Assembly: GCF_001640805.2 (NCBI RefSeq)
Contig: NC_066847.1
Location: forward strand, 24,233,504-24,297,503
Source: Lates calcarifer
Taxonomy: Eukaryota > Chordata > Actinopteri > Centropomidae
Direction: 5' to 3'
Length of the DNA stretch: 64,000 nt
In this document: positions 24,401 through 34,311 of the stretch, one piece after another
How the letters are laid out: each line of letters starts with the position of its first letter
How positions within the stretch are numbered: position 1 is the first letter of the stretch
Translations under genes and position numbers: made by a program
The notes under the pieces: generated by a model
Told to the model about the DNA's origin: nothing
Seen by the model: the letters and a program-made list of their open reading frames with translations, nothing else
The model's database searches: none

Positions 24401-25040
24401 AAAAGTTAAGGATTAGCATTATCAGGAGTTGAAGTATCAGTAAGTCAGCCATAGAAATAAGCATTTCTCAGTAACTTCTAAATCATTCATGCTTAGACCA
24501 AATGAAAGAGGTTCACTGCAGTTTCAAAATTTCATCTGCACCCAATGGTGTGGAAAACACTATTCAGTGGGTCAAAGTGATCTTTATAGAACAAGTTAAC
24601 AACCTCCACAAGCTGCATGTGTGGACATTTTCAGAGATTCTTTGAGACATTTTCCTCTCCCTTCAATAATGTGACCTTCTCATTTATGCCTTCTTTTTTC
24701 CATTTTCCTTCTATCCATTCACTTGTCCTTCCTGCTCTCCCTTCTGCCACATCTCTCCATGTTTCTCTTTGCCAATATCTCTCCTTCAACTAATTGATGG
24801 TCAATTTATCAAACAATCTTTGCTGTGAGTTTTGTTTAAATCAATCTAAAGAAAATACCACCTCAGTAATGCTGTGACAGCTCAGTGGGCCAGGTAAAGG
24901 ACTCAGATGCATGACTCAAAGATAGGCAGACAGGTAAAGGCAAGGTTTTTCTAGTGTTGATGGATCAAAGCAGGATTCAAGACAGGCCAAAAAAAAAAAA
25001 AAAAAAAAAAAAGCAAAAAGGAAAGGCAAAAAGTCTAAAA
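21500..25040. other. Intergenic stretch between sntb1 and the TRIM array
   Basis: No gene recognised. Contents: (AG)n at about 21969-21989, a GT tract at 22224-22253, (TTTTC)n at 24087-24120 and an A24 run at 24989-25012. The rest is unremarkable AT-rich sequence. Confidence 0.7.
24087..24120. repeat. (TTTTC)n pentanucleotide repeat
   Basis: About six to seven tandem TTTTC units on the plus strand. The Lys/Glu-rich minus-strand frame across it is a repeat artefact. Confidence 0.9.
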
Positions 25041-25044
25041 TAGA

Positions 25045-25700
25045 GAAGCATCATTGCATCATTTACAAAGAAATGAAACTTCATGGTTCAGTTTGTCCAT
25101 CTGTATACAAACACAGACATTCAAGATGTCTGAAGTTCAGCTCCCTATGGAATACATATAACCTACATGATAATATTTTGATGTTGTAAAATATTCGCAT
25201 TCATTGGATTTGTTGTTTTTATATTCATTTAGGTTAGTAATTTTAAACTTATCTATTCAATATTTTTATGAAACTCTAATATACCTGCTGAACTGGTATC
25301 AGTATGTTTAATCTACCTAAAGTGCAGAGCAGGATTTTACATTCATCACTGTAGAGAAGATGAGGACAGGGGCTCTATTCAAATACACAACTAGAGGGAG
25401 CAGTTTACTCACCTTTCTACAAGTAGGAAAATATTTTATTCGAGCCACTGAGCCACCATATTTTAACTCTTTATCACTTTGTCTTTTTTTATATGACCTA
25501 TCATGTGTCACTTAATGTTTCTATATTAGTTACTTAATGTAAAATTGAAAGTTGTGTGTTGAAACTCAAATTTAAGCTGAACAGGCATTACAGATACACA
25601 GTAGTCTGATATATTATATATTAGTGCACCAGGGTTACATAGTATGTAATTATATGTAGTACAGTTTCAAGAATAAGAAAAGAGCTTCATCTTTGATGGG
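25045..25700 (+). pseudogene. Relic of a third TRIM unit, coding sequence deleted
   Basis: Around 25050-25110 the sequence matches the noncoding first exon of the two TRIM genes (shared block GCATCATTGCATCA and AGAAATGAAACTT), followed by intron-like sequence near 25155-25200. From about 25297 it matches the 3' flank of both genes (GGTATCAGTATGTTTAATCT, then CTCTATTCAAATACAC and TAGAGGGAGCAG near 25371-25405). No RING, B-box or SPRY coding sequence lies between. This is most simply a tandem copy from which the whole coding exon was deleted. Confidence 0.7.
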
Positions 25701-25709
25701 TCAGAATCA

Positions 25710-26040
25710 GAAATCAGAAAAACTTTATTTTCTGTTAGTCGGTGTGCGTTTTAAATATTGTTTTGTTAACACATGTTCAAATATCTCTCCTAACATTAAA
25801 ACTTCTGAGTTTCCTCATCAGAAAGAGGCACTGCTCGGCACAGACACAGAGTCACTGTGCTGAGAAAAGAGCAGGGTTCTGTGCACTTCACTGCCCAGGT
25901 ATCTGAAGGCACCCACCTGCTCCACCACCTGTCCTTTTAATTCCACTCCAAGATCAAGGCATTTGATTAGAGCTGGACTCTGGTCTCTGCTTATCGTGGT
26001 GGTGAGCCATGCCGCCCCTGCATTTCCAGTGGTGAACTTT
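25710..26040 (-). mobile_element. Degenerate non-LTR retrotransposon fragment
   Basis: On the minus strand the segment near 25890-25960 reads GQVVEQVGAFRYLGSEV, resembling the VEQV..F(K/R)YLG block of fish LINE reverse transcriptases. An AACTTTATT-type 3' end lies near 25717-25730. It is short and decayed, and the family is not assigned. Confidence 0.5.
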
Positions 26041-26893
26041 TGTCCGACTTGCTGACCCTTTGTCTGTCACCACATAGAAATGCCAGTTTCTTTTAATGTA
26101 GGCATATTTTCAGACTTTTATTAACCCAATGCTTGCTGTTTTGGTACAGCCTAACCTACTTGGATGGGATAACAGTGTCAACACGATAAATCACTGTAAG
26201 GTTAATGAGAATAGCAGTGACTAGTGAGATATATTCATTCAGCAGGAACCAGTTAAGTATCCAAATTTTGGCAGAGCTCTGTCTTTTACGGACTTGTTAC
26301 ATTACAGACATATACAGACTAATTGAACACAACAGGCCCTTGACAGCAACACTCTCTTAGGTGCCTCCATGACAATGCCGATCCCAGGGAATCACATCAG
26401 AGAGATCAGAAAGAAGAAAAAAAAAAACAGAGAGCACAGCAAACAAAAACATAGAAACAATCCTCAGCATATTAACACATAAAAAAGGAACCACTGAACA
26501 AATAACTGAACTTAATAATTGTTTAACAGAGCATGTATGTATTTGTTTTGAGGGGATGCCTGCAACTCCCTTGCAGTCAGGTAGGAGGAGGTTGAGTCTG
26601 TTTGCAGATTTAGATCACACTAAACACACTCACAAACACATCCCAGCCAGTTAGTTCTAAGCAGATTTTTTTTTTTTTTGTTGGTCTGGATCTTGTCTGG
26701 TTTCAGTTTTTGTGAAATGCAACCTTAGAGTGAAACAATAGCATGCTGACAGCACTACAGTAAAAAGAGCCTGAAATACTGTGCAGGAGTTTCTGTTTCA
26801 TATTCCATGTCAGGTAATACATAATCGAAAGTAATCAGATTCACTTGATTCATCCAGTGAAATTTGGCTTTATTAATTTATAGATGGTTTAAT

Positions 26894-27180
26894 ATACACT
26901 GATCAGCCATACCATCATGACCAATGACAGGTGAAGTGAATAACATTGATCATCTTGTTACAATATAATGTTGAGAGACCTTGGGTTCTGGTATTCAGGA
27001 TCAGATTTGGAACTTTCCAGAACCAGTTTTTGTGGTGTGATGGGAGCATTTTCCTGCTGGGGGGAGGACGCTGCCACTGGGCAGTGCTGTTGCCATTGTG
27101 ATGGTGTGCAATATTTAGGTGGGTGGTATGTGTAAAAGCAACATCAGCAAAACATTGTATTGTAACGAGATGATTAATGT
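26894..27180 (-). mobile_element. Internally deleted Tc1-like element
   Basis: The left end begins TACACTGATCAGCCATACC and continues GTGAAGTGAATAACATTGAT. Near 27152-27185 the complementary inner part of the same terminal repeat is found (TTGTAACGAGATGATTAATG). Between them, on the minus strand, DVAFTHTTHLNI resembles the DVTLTRTTYLNI block of Tc1-like transposases. Most of the transposase is missing. The right end is interrupted by the next repeat at about 27184. Confidence 0.6.
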
Positions 27181-27183
27181 TAT

Positions 27184-27725
27184 TCAATTCAATTCAATTC
27201 AATTCAATTTTATTTATATAGCGCCATATCACAACAACAGTCATCTCAAGGCACTTTTCATATAGAGCAGGTCTAGACCATACTCTTTAAAATAGGTATT
27301 TACAGAGAGAGACCCAACAAATCCCACCAAGAGCAAGCACTAGGCGACAGTGGCAAGGAAAAACTTCCTTTTAAGAGGCAGAAACCTCGAGCAGAACCGG
27401 ACTCAGGGTGGGCGGCCATCTGCCTCGACCGGTTGGGTTAAGAAGGAGAGAGAGGGGGAGAGGGGGGAGAGGGGGTAGGGAATAGCGAAAGAAGAACATA
27501 GCATAACACAGGTTCCATATCAGATGTAAGATGAGGCCAGTAATACAGCAGTAGTAGTGATAGTAGTGATAATTAAAGTATTAACTGCTAACACAGCAAT
27601 ACAACTAATAGCAGTATAAGTAATTTCTAATTCTAGCAGCAGGTGTTGAGTGGAGTTGTAGGAGCAGCAGGAGACTTGTCATCACAGATCAGACTCTACA
27701 GCTCCAGAGGAAGAAATACCTGCCT
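27184..27725. repeat. Common teleost interspersed repeat
   Basis: It starts with five ATTCA units, then TTTATTTATATAGCGCCA, CTCAAGGCACTTTTCATATA, AGGCGACAGTGGCAAGGAAA and GGGCGGCCATCTGCCTCGAC, then a GA/GGGGGA-rich stretch and an AGCAGCAGGTGTTGAG block. I recall this string of blocks from many fish genomes. The element class is uncertain, and the ATTCA units may be its target or end repeat. Confidence 0.75.
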
Positions 27726-28199
27726 GCCACCTTACCTGTCAGTAGTCAGTTCAACATAAAAAATGACCATAATGAATTAATTCATACTTCTCTCTACTAT
27801 ATCTTAAATGTAAAAACATAGACACTAAACAGCTGTTTTGCTGGAGAGAGAATATTTATGGAGTGGTTCATTATACTTCAGTGGCAAAAACACAAAAATA
27901 TAATTTCTCTGAAGTTAACTCTTTAAGAGCAGAGACTTTACAGACAATTTTGCACTTGTCAACTTGATTCAGAGATTGATTTATTTTTAGTATTTTGAGT
28001 CAGAGCCACAGATGCTCATTGCAGTTGCAATTTAGTTGAGTGGATCAGTAATGCACAAAACATACAATGACATAACAACAGCAAGAGGTAATTAAAGAGT
28101 AAAGATTCTTTACTGGCTTTATTGTTGCTCAAAATCATATCTCATGTTATAATTTGTTTGACGAGGGTCAAATGTTATGGGTTAATGTCATGCTCTTGT

Positions 28200-28357
28200 A
28201 GGAAGAGCAGATGGGAGGAGTATCAAAAAGGGGAGGAGCATCATTGCATCACTTACAGAGCAATGAAACATCCCATTGCAGCTCTGCGCAAACCACAACA
28301 ACTGGTAAACACGATTCAGTTTAGCAAGAGAGGCAGCAGAGCTGAGCATCTGAAAAG
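28200..28357 (+). other. Noncoding first exon of TRIM gene A (approximate start)
   Basis: Homologous to the block upstream of gene B. It ends in CTGAAAAG followed by the donor GTGAAG. The intron (28358-28570) ends in CTCTCCTCTAG, two bases before the ATG. The transcription start is not determinable from the sequence. Confidence 0.6.
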
Positions 28358-28572
28358 GTGAAGTGAAACATTTACCTAACAACACGTTGATATTATAGGA
28401 TATTCATAGATATTATGTCACATACTGTAATGTGAATAGTGTTGCTGATATCTTAGTCTGCCATTATTTTTGTGTGTAAAATGGCTCATACTGGTAGCTG
28501 CTACTGTAGGAGACAAAAAAATCATTAAACATTGATGGTTCTTCATTTGAAAACCTCTGCTCTCCTCTAGAA

Positions 28573-29868
28573 ATGGCCTCAGCCAGTAGTTTCCTGTCAG
28601 AAGATCAGTTCCTGTGCTCCATCTGTTTGGAAGTCTTCACCGAGCCTGTGTCTATTCCATGTGGACACAACTTCTGCAAGGCCTGCATCACTAAGAACTG
28701 GGAAGGCAAAAACCAGTGTCAGTGTCCACTGTGCAACGAGAAGTTCAACAAAGGGCTCAAACTCCGTGTCAACACTGGATTCAGGGAGGTTGTGGAGAAT
28801 TTCAAGAGACATCATCAACAAATATCATGTGTCAACAACAATTCCCTGCTCAAACCGGGACAGGTGCCATGTGACTGCTGTCTTAGCAACAAGTTCAAAG
28901 CTTCTAAAACCTGTCTGGTGTGTTTGGCTTCGTATTGTGAAGCTCACCTGGAGCCTCATCTGAGAGTTGCTGCCCTAAAGCGACACAAACTGACTGAGCC
29001 TGTGCACAACCTGGAGAACAAGATATGCAAAAAACACAACAGGGTTTTAGAGCTCTTCTGCAGGAGTGACCTGACTCATGTTTGTGTCCTGTGCACAGAA
29101 CACAGCTGTCATGATACGGTCCTGTTAGAGGAAGAGCATGTAGACAAGAGGGCTCAGATTAGGAAGAAAAAAACAGAAGTACAGGAACCTAAACGGAAGA
29201 GTAGAAAGCAGGCTCAGAAAACAAAAGCAGCAGCGCAGACCAAGCAGAAAGGCAAAGATAAAGCGATAGCAAACAGTGTGGTGCCTGATCAAATGCAAGC
29301 TCCTCCCATTTGGTGGTGTCTCAATGGAGGCTTGCACCAGTTCAATGAATATTCCTATGTCCCTGAAAACAGGGGCTTTTCCGAGGGGAGATTCTACTAT
29401 GAAGTTGACACCAAAGGGAGGACCAGCTGGGATTTAGGAGTTGTCAGAGGGTCAATTCGTGGAAGGAGAAAATTCACACCAAACCCACGGAGTGGAAACT
29501 GGATCATTCGGTTGGAGAATAACAATATCTGCAGAGCTCTACATGATGACCCCATCCACCTCTCCTTAATAATGAAACCTGAGAGAGTGTTAGTGTTTGT
29601 AGATTATGAGAGTGGATTGGTGACCTTCTTTGATGCAGACACCGCAGTCCTGATCTACTCTTTTACCAACTGCAGATTCAATGAGAGAATTTTCTTGTTC
29701 TTTCGCCCCAGTCCTGCAGAGGATGTTAGCTTGGTACGGAGACTACAGAAGAAGGTTCAGGCGATGATAATGAGCACAGAAGGTTTAATCTGCTTCATTT
29801 TTATGGCCTTTGTTCTGATTTTGAGTGTGCAACTAGCAAATGGAGTCTTTTTACAGGAGCAGAGTTGA
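28573..29868 (+). CDS. TRIM gene A: btr-like RING/B-box/SPRY protein lacking coiled coil
   Basis: Single coding exon of 431 residues; E3 ubiquitin ligase of the teleost bloodthirsty-related TRIM family (often annotated TRIM39-like), probably innate immune. RING C3HC4: C15, C18, C30, H32, C35, C38, C51, C54. B-box 1 spans about 100-125, and B-box 2 has C152, H155, C163, D166, C171, C174, H177, H180. Where gene B has its coiled coil and PRY (about 185 residues), this protein has a short, very basic linker (PKRKSRKQAQK at 206-216) and ten unrelated residues. The SPRY half follows at about 246-390 with RFYYEV, WDLGVV and VFVDYESGLVTFFD. A hydrophobic segment at about 404-422 suggests membrane insertion near the C-terminus. 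The frame is intact, so it may be expressed, but loss of the dimerising coil should change ligase assembly. The start matches gene B exactly. Confidence 0.9.
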   Translation: MASASSFLSEDQFLCSICLEVFTEPVSIPCGHNFCKACITKNWEGKNQCQCPLCNEKFNKGLKLRVNTGFREVVENFKRHHQQISCVNNNSLLKPGQVPCDCCLSNKFKASKTCLVCLASYCEAHLEPHLRVAALKRHKLTEPVHNLENKICKKHNRVLELFCRSDLTHVCVLCTEHSCHDTVLLEEEHVDKRAQIRKKKTEVQEPKRKSRKQAQKTKAAAQTKQKGKDKAIANSVVPDQMQAPPIWWCLNGGLHQFNEYSYVPENRGFSEGRFYYEVDTKGRTSWDLGVVRGSIRGRRKFTPNPRSGNWIIRLENNNICRALHDDPIHLSLIMKPERVLVFVDYESGLVTFFDADTAVLIYSFTNCRFNERIFLFFRPSPAEDVSLVRRLQKKVQAMIMSTEGLICFIFMAFVLILSVQLANGVFLQEQS

Positions 29869-30184
29869 AACAGATTCTGATGAAAAACATCTCTACAAAA
29901 CTGTACACTGAACTCAACTGGAAAAATAATTACCTTCATCTGCTGTTAATGCATTGTAATATGATGTGTTTCCACTCACAAATTCATCTGTCAGTTAATC
30001 GTGTGACAATATTTAATATACAGTAAGTTTGTAAATCACAATGCACATTTAAGAAGTTCTTATTATGACTTTGTATGCTTGCTTTACCATTTGGTGTTGG
30101 CTTTTCTGTGTTTGATACACAATATGAATTTACATAAAGTTTACCTCATCTATAAAACATGAGAGTTGTGTCATTTCTGAAATT

Positions 30185-30190
30185 AATAAA
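30185..30190 (+). promoter_or_regulatory. Candidate polyadenylation signal of TRIM gene A
   Basis: AATAAA about 320 bases after the stop codon. The position is plausible, but no transcript data are available. Confidence 0.4.
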
Positions 30191-30659
30191 CCACTCACCA
30201 CATTTAGATTATCTACAGTGTCCCAGCTTGTTAGACTGGTATCAGTATGTTTAATCTGCCTGTAGTGCAGAGTGGGATTTTACATTCATCGCTGTAGTGA
30301 AGATGGAGACAGAGGCTCTATTCAAATACACCAGTAGAGGGAGCGATCTACTCACCTTTCATACAAACATAATTTAGTGAGGGGAAATATTTTCAGCCAC
30401 TGAGCCACCACAGTTTAACTCTTTATTAGTGTTTTTTATAGGACCTATCGTGTGACACTGTAAATTAGTTTGAATGTAAAATTGAAAGTTATGCCTTGAA
30501 ACTCGAATTTAAGTTGAATGGGGAAACTGCACCAGATATACACAGTAGTCTGACATATTTATTACACACTGCTGCAGCAGAATGTACACAGAATGTATAT
30601 GTAGAGGATTACAGACAGTTTTAAGTATAAGAACAGAGCTCTATCTTGGATGGATAAGA

Positions 30660-31262
30660 ATCAGAATTTAAAAAAACAAAAAAACTTTATTGTCTGTCTC
30701 AAGGTGATAGAAATTTGTCTTTGGCTCATAAAGTGCAAAATGTGCAAATATGTGCAAGTGTTCAGATACTAATGGTTAATGGAATTTGTGTGTATAGTTG
30801 TTGTTTTTGTTATTTTATGGTTATTTTATATATTTGTTCTAGCCAGAAGGTTTTTATACCAGCAGCCTGATGGGAAGAGTTGGAATGACTTTTGGAGCGG
30901 GTGGTAATAACCCTGTGTGATGAGAGTTGTTTTACATCTAACTGCCTGGGTGTACAGATCTGATATTGAGGACTACTTAGCACCACCTCATCTGTGCCTG
31001 GTGGTATAAGTGGACTCTCCAGAACCTGGAAAAAAAAAAAAAAGCTCATCTTCCTGGGCAAGGATGAGTTTCAAACCTGCCAAATCCAGGACCATGGTGT
31101 TGAAGAGGGGAAAAGCAGTGAACAGGTTTTGCTTCTTTTTGAATGGTATTACCCATCCATCATGGCGAAACCAGTCAAGAGCCTGGGCAAGGTCTTTGAC
31201 TGTAGTCTCAGGGATACAGGGGAAAACCAAGCAACCATCAAGGAGTTTGAGACTGTTTTGCT
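30660..31262. mobile_element. Decayed LINE fragments between the TRIM genes
   Basis: At 31050-31250 the plus strand reads, with frameshifts, FKPAKSRTMVLKRGK and then KPVKSLGKVFDCSLRDT. This matches the (K/R)FKPAKSR..VLKKGK and PVKSLGK.FDCSLKDT blocks of a reverse transcriptase common in teleost non-LTR elements. To the left (30660-30990) lies an AAAACTTTATTGTCTG 3'-end-like motif in the opposite sense, so this is a composite. It stops at 31262, where homology between TRIM units resumes (TTTTGCTG). Confidence 0.6.
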
Positions 31263-31612
31263 GAGAAGAGAATATTTGTGGAGTGATTCATTGCATCTTG
31301 CAGGCAAAAACACTGAAATATCATTCCTCTGAAATTAACCCTCTAAGAGCAGAGACTTTACAGACAATTTCACACTTGACACAGAGATACTTTTCCTTTT
31401 AGTGTCAGAGTCAGAGGCACAGATGTTTGTTGCAGTGTTGTTTTAGTTGAGTGGATCTGTAATTACACTCTGACGCGGTTCCTGACCACAGTGACACCAG
31501 CCAGTAGTATTTAAAGATTCTTTACTATCTTTATCATTGCTCAGAATCATAGTTCATGTCATAATTAGTCTGACATGGGTCAAATGATAGTCAAATGGTT
31601 AATGTCAAGTAG

Positions 31613-31780
31613 GAGGAGCCGATGGGAGGAGTATCAAAAAGAGGAGGTGCACTATTGCATCATTTACAGAGAAATGAAACTTAACATTGCGGTTATGCAC
31701 ACACCACAACAACTGGTAAACACAGTTCACTTTGTCGGCTGGTGTACAAGGAGAGGCAGCAGAGCTGAGCATCTGAAGAG
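31613..31780 (+). other. Noncoding first exon of TRIM gene B (approximate start)
   Basis: Homologous to the gene A leader exon. It ends CTGAAGAG before the donor GTAAAG. The intron 31781-32001 ends CTCTCCTCTAG just before AAATGG. A GAAATGAAACT motif at about 31671 resembles an interferon-response half-site pair with altered spacing, and is also seen in the relic at about 25070. This is weak evidence only. Confidence 0.6.
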
Positions 31781-32003
31781 GTAAAGTAAAACTCCTGCAT
31801 TTACCTAATAATTTGATATTGTAGGATATTTGTGGATATTATGTGTTAATATAACTGTGTATATATATATACATAATAGTGTTACTGTTTTTGTCATACA
31901 TGAATTTTGTGTAAAATGGCTCACACTGGTAGCTCTTAGAAGACAAAAAAAGCAATCAATCATTTATGGTTCTTAGCTTTAAAATCTCTGCTCTCCTCTA
32001 GAA

Positions 32004-33797
32004 ATGGCCTCAGCCAGTAGTTTCCTGTCAGAAGATCAGTTCCTGTGCTCCATCTGTTTGGAAGTCTTCACCGAGCCTGTGTCTATTCCATGTGGACACA
32101 ACTTCTGCAAGGCCTGCATCACTAAGAACTGGGAAGGCAAAAACCAGTGTCAGTGTCCACTGTGCAACGAGAAGTTCAACAAAGGGCTCAAACTCCGTGT
32201 CAACACCGGATTCAGGGAGGTTGTGGAGAATTTCAAGAAACTTCGCTTCATATCTAAAAATGATGTCCCAGCCAAACCGGGACAGGTGCCATGTGACTGC
32301 TGCACTGGCAACAAGTTCAAGGCCTTTAAAACTTGTCTGGTGTGTTTGGCTTCGTATTGTGAAACTCACCTGGAGCCTCATCTAAGAGTTGCTGCCCTAA
32401 AGCGACACAAACTGACTGAGCCTGTGCACAACCTGGAGAACAATGTATGTAAGAACCACAACAGGATTTTAGAGCTCTTCTGCAGGAATGACCTGACTCG
32501 TGTTTGTGTCCTGTGCACAGAACACAGGGCTCATGATACAGTCCCTCTACAGGAGGAGTATGAAGAGAAGAAGTTTCAGTTGGAGCAGAAAAAGGTGGAA
32601 GTACAGGAGATGATACAAGAGCGACAAAAGAAGATTCAGACGATAAAAGAAGTGGCCGACACCAAGGGGGAAGACAAAAATGAAGCAATAGCAAATAGTC
32701 TCCAGGTCTTCAGTACTTTGGTAAACTCTATTCAAAGACACCTGAGTGGGCTGGTGAGTGTGATTGAAGAGAAGCATAGAGCAGCAGAGAGACAGGCTGA
32801 GGTGCTGGTCAAAGAGCTGGAGAGGGAAAACGGTGAGCTCCAGAAGAGAATCACTAAACTGGAGCACATCTCACAGACTAAAGACCATCTCCAGTTCATC
32901 AAGAGCTTTGTGTCCTTCTCCTCTTCCCCTCCACCCACCAAGAACTGGTCTGACATCAGCATCAGTGGTCAGCAGTATGTGGATGAGGTGAAGAGAGCTA
33001 TGGTGAAGCTGGAGGAGGCGCTCACCAAAGAGCTGGAGCGAGCCAGTCGAGAATTCAGGGTGTGCTGTAGTCAAGTCCTTGTTGAAGAAACTGACGCAGT
33101 GAAAAAAACACACACAATCACAGATCTAGAGACGCTTCCTGAAGGCATCAAGCTGGACGTCATTCGGCAGCAGTATACCGTGGACGTGACATTTGACCCA
33201 TGCAGCGCAAACGAGCTGCTCTTGCTTTCAGAGGATTCAAAACAAGTGCGAACAGCTCACATTTGGTGGCCAAATGGAATCCCGCAGAAATTCAACAGAT
33301 ATGCCTACATTCTGGGAAAAAAGGGCTTCTCTGAAGGGAGATTCTACTATGAGGTTCAGGTCGCAATGAAGACAGGCTGGGATTTAGGAGTAGTCAGAGA
33401 GTCGATCCATGGGAAGAGGACATTCACACAAAACCCCAGGAATGGAGCCTGGATCATTAAATTGAGGAACAACACCAAATGCACAGCTTTAAATAATACC
33501 TCTGTCAACCTCTCCTTGAGAACAATACCAGAGAGGGTTGGGGTGTTTGTGGATTATGAGAAGGGACTGGTGTCCTTCTATGATGTCGACACTGTGACTC
33601 TGATCTACTCTTTTACTGGCTGTATGTTCAATGAGAAAATCTACCCATTCTTTAGCCCCGGCCCCTCTGAGGACGGTATAAATGGCGCCCCCCTGGTCCT
33701 CTCATCTGCCAAATGCTCAGCCACGTCTGAAGAATCAAATGGGTTTTTAGGCCTGATTATTACTCTGATTGCTCTGTTTTTTCTTTGCATAAATTAA
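32004..33797 (+). CDS. TRIM gene B: full-length btr-like TRIM with C-terminal hydrophobic tail
   Basis: Single coding exon of 597 residues. Order: RING (C15, C18, C30, H32, C35, C38, C51, C54), B-box 1 (C97, C100, C111, C114), B-box 2 (C149, H152, C160, D163, C168, C171, H174, H177), a Glu/Lys/Gln-rich coiled coil at about 184-310, a connecting helix region, PRY (VTFDPCSANELLLLSED, about 395-412) and SPRY with RFYYEVQV, GWDLGVVRESIHGK, FVDYEKGLVSFYD and IYSFTGCMFNEK. This is the classic architecture of the teleost btr/TRIM39-like E3 ligases. After the usual end of SPRY (GAPLVLSS) comes an extra tail finishing SNGFLGLIITLIALFFLCIN, which looks like a tail anchor with almost nothing after it. 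The specific family member and substrate cannot be named from sequence alone. Confidence 0.93.
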   Translation: MASASSFLSEDQFLCSICLEVFTEPVSIPCGHNFCKACITKNWEGKNQCQCPLCNEKFNKGLKLRVNTGFREVVENFKKLRFISKNDVPAKPGQVPCDCCTGNKFKAFKTCLVCLASYCETHLEPHLRVAALKRHKLTEPVHNLENNVCKNHNRILELFCRNDLTRVCVLCTEHRAHDTVPLQEEYEEKKFQLEQKKVEVQEMIQERQKKIQTIKEVADTKGEDKNEAIANSLQVFSTLVNSIQRHLSGLVSVIEEKHRAAERQAEVLVKELERENGELQKRITKLEHISQTKDHLQFIKSFVSFSSSPPPTKNWSDISISGQQYVDEVKRAMVKLEEALTKELERASREFRVCCSQVLVEETDAVKKTHTITDLETLPEGIKLDVIRQQYTVDVTFDPCSANELLLLSEDSKQVRTAHIWWPNGIPQKFNRYAYILGKKGFSEGRFYYEVQVAMKTGWDLGVVRESIHGKRTFTQNPRNGAWIIKLRNNTKCTALNNTSVNLSLRTIPERVGVFVDYEKGLVSFYDVDTVTLIYSFTGCMFNEKIYPFFSPGPSEDGINGAPLVLSSAKCSATSEESNGFLGLIITLIALFFLCIN

Positions 33798-34305
33798 ACA
33801 TTACATCCTCTTGTATGAGGGCAGAGTTGAAACTGATTCTGATGAAATCTGAATTCAGTAAAATCTGATTACAATATTTTGAAAAACAAGCCATACATAC
33901 AAGCCCACAGAGCTTTAGACCAAGGTCAATTTAACTGGAAATAATGACCTTCTTCTTAAATTCTTTTTGATATTTGTTAGACATGATATTGCATGTTTAT
34001 TTTTACCTATACTGTAGAATGTATTTTTGTAATTACACTAAGTATGTACATTTATCAAAAGCCTTTTTTAAAAGAAGAAATAATACATTTAAAAAAACAG
34101 TGTTCTACAACAACTTAAAAAGCTTGCTAGTGGTAGATGTACATGTAGAGACAAGGAGGGTTAAAAACCAGTGTCTCAGTTAATCATATGTAACCAAATG
34201 AGAATATTTCATATACAGTAAGTCTGTAAATCACACTAAGTTGTTATCATGACTGTGAATGCTTGCTTTACCTTTGGTGCTGAATTTTCCATGTTTGATA
34301 CACCA

Positions 34306-34311
34306 AATAAA
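34306..34311 (+). promoter_or_regulatory. Candidate polyadenylation signal of TRIM gene B
   Basis: AATAAA about 510 bases after the stop, in a 3' flank homologous to that of gene A. Confidence 0.35.
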
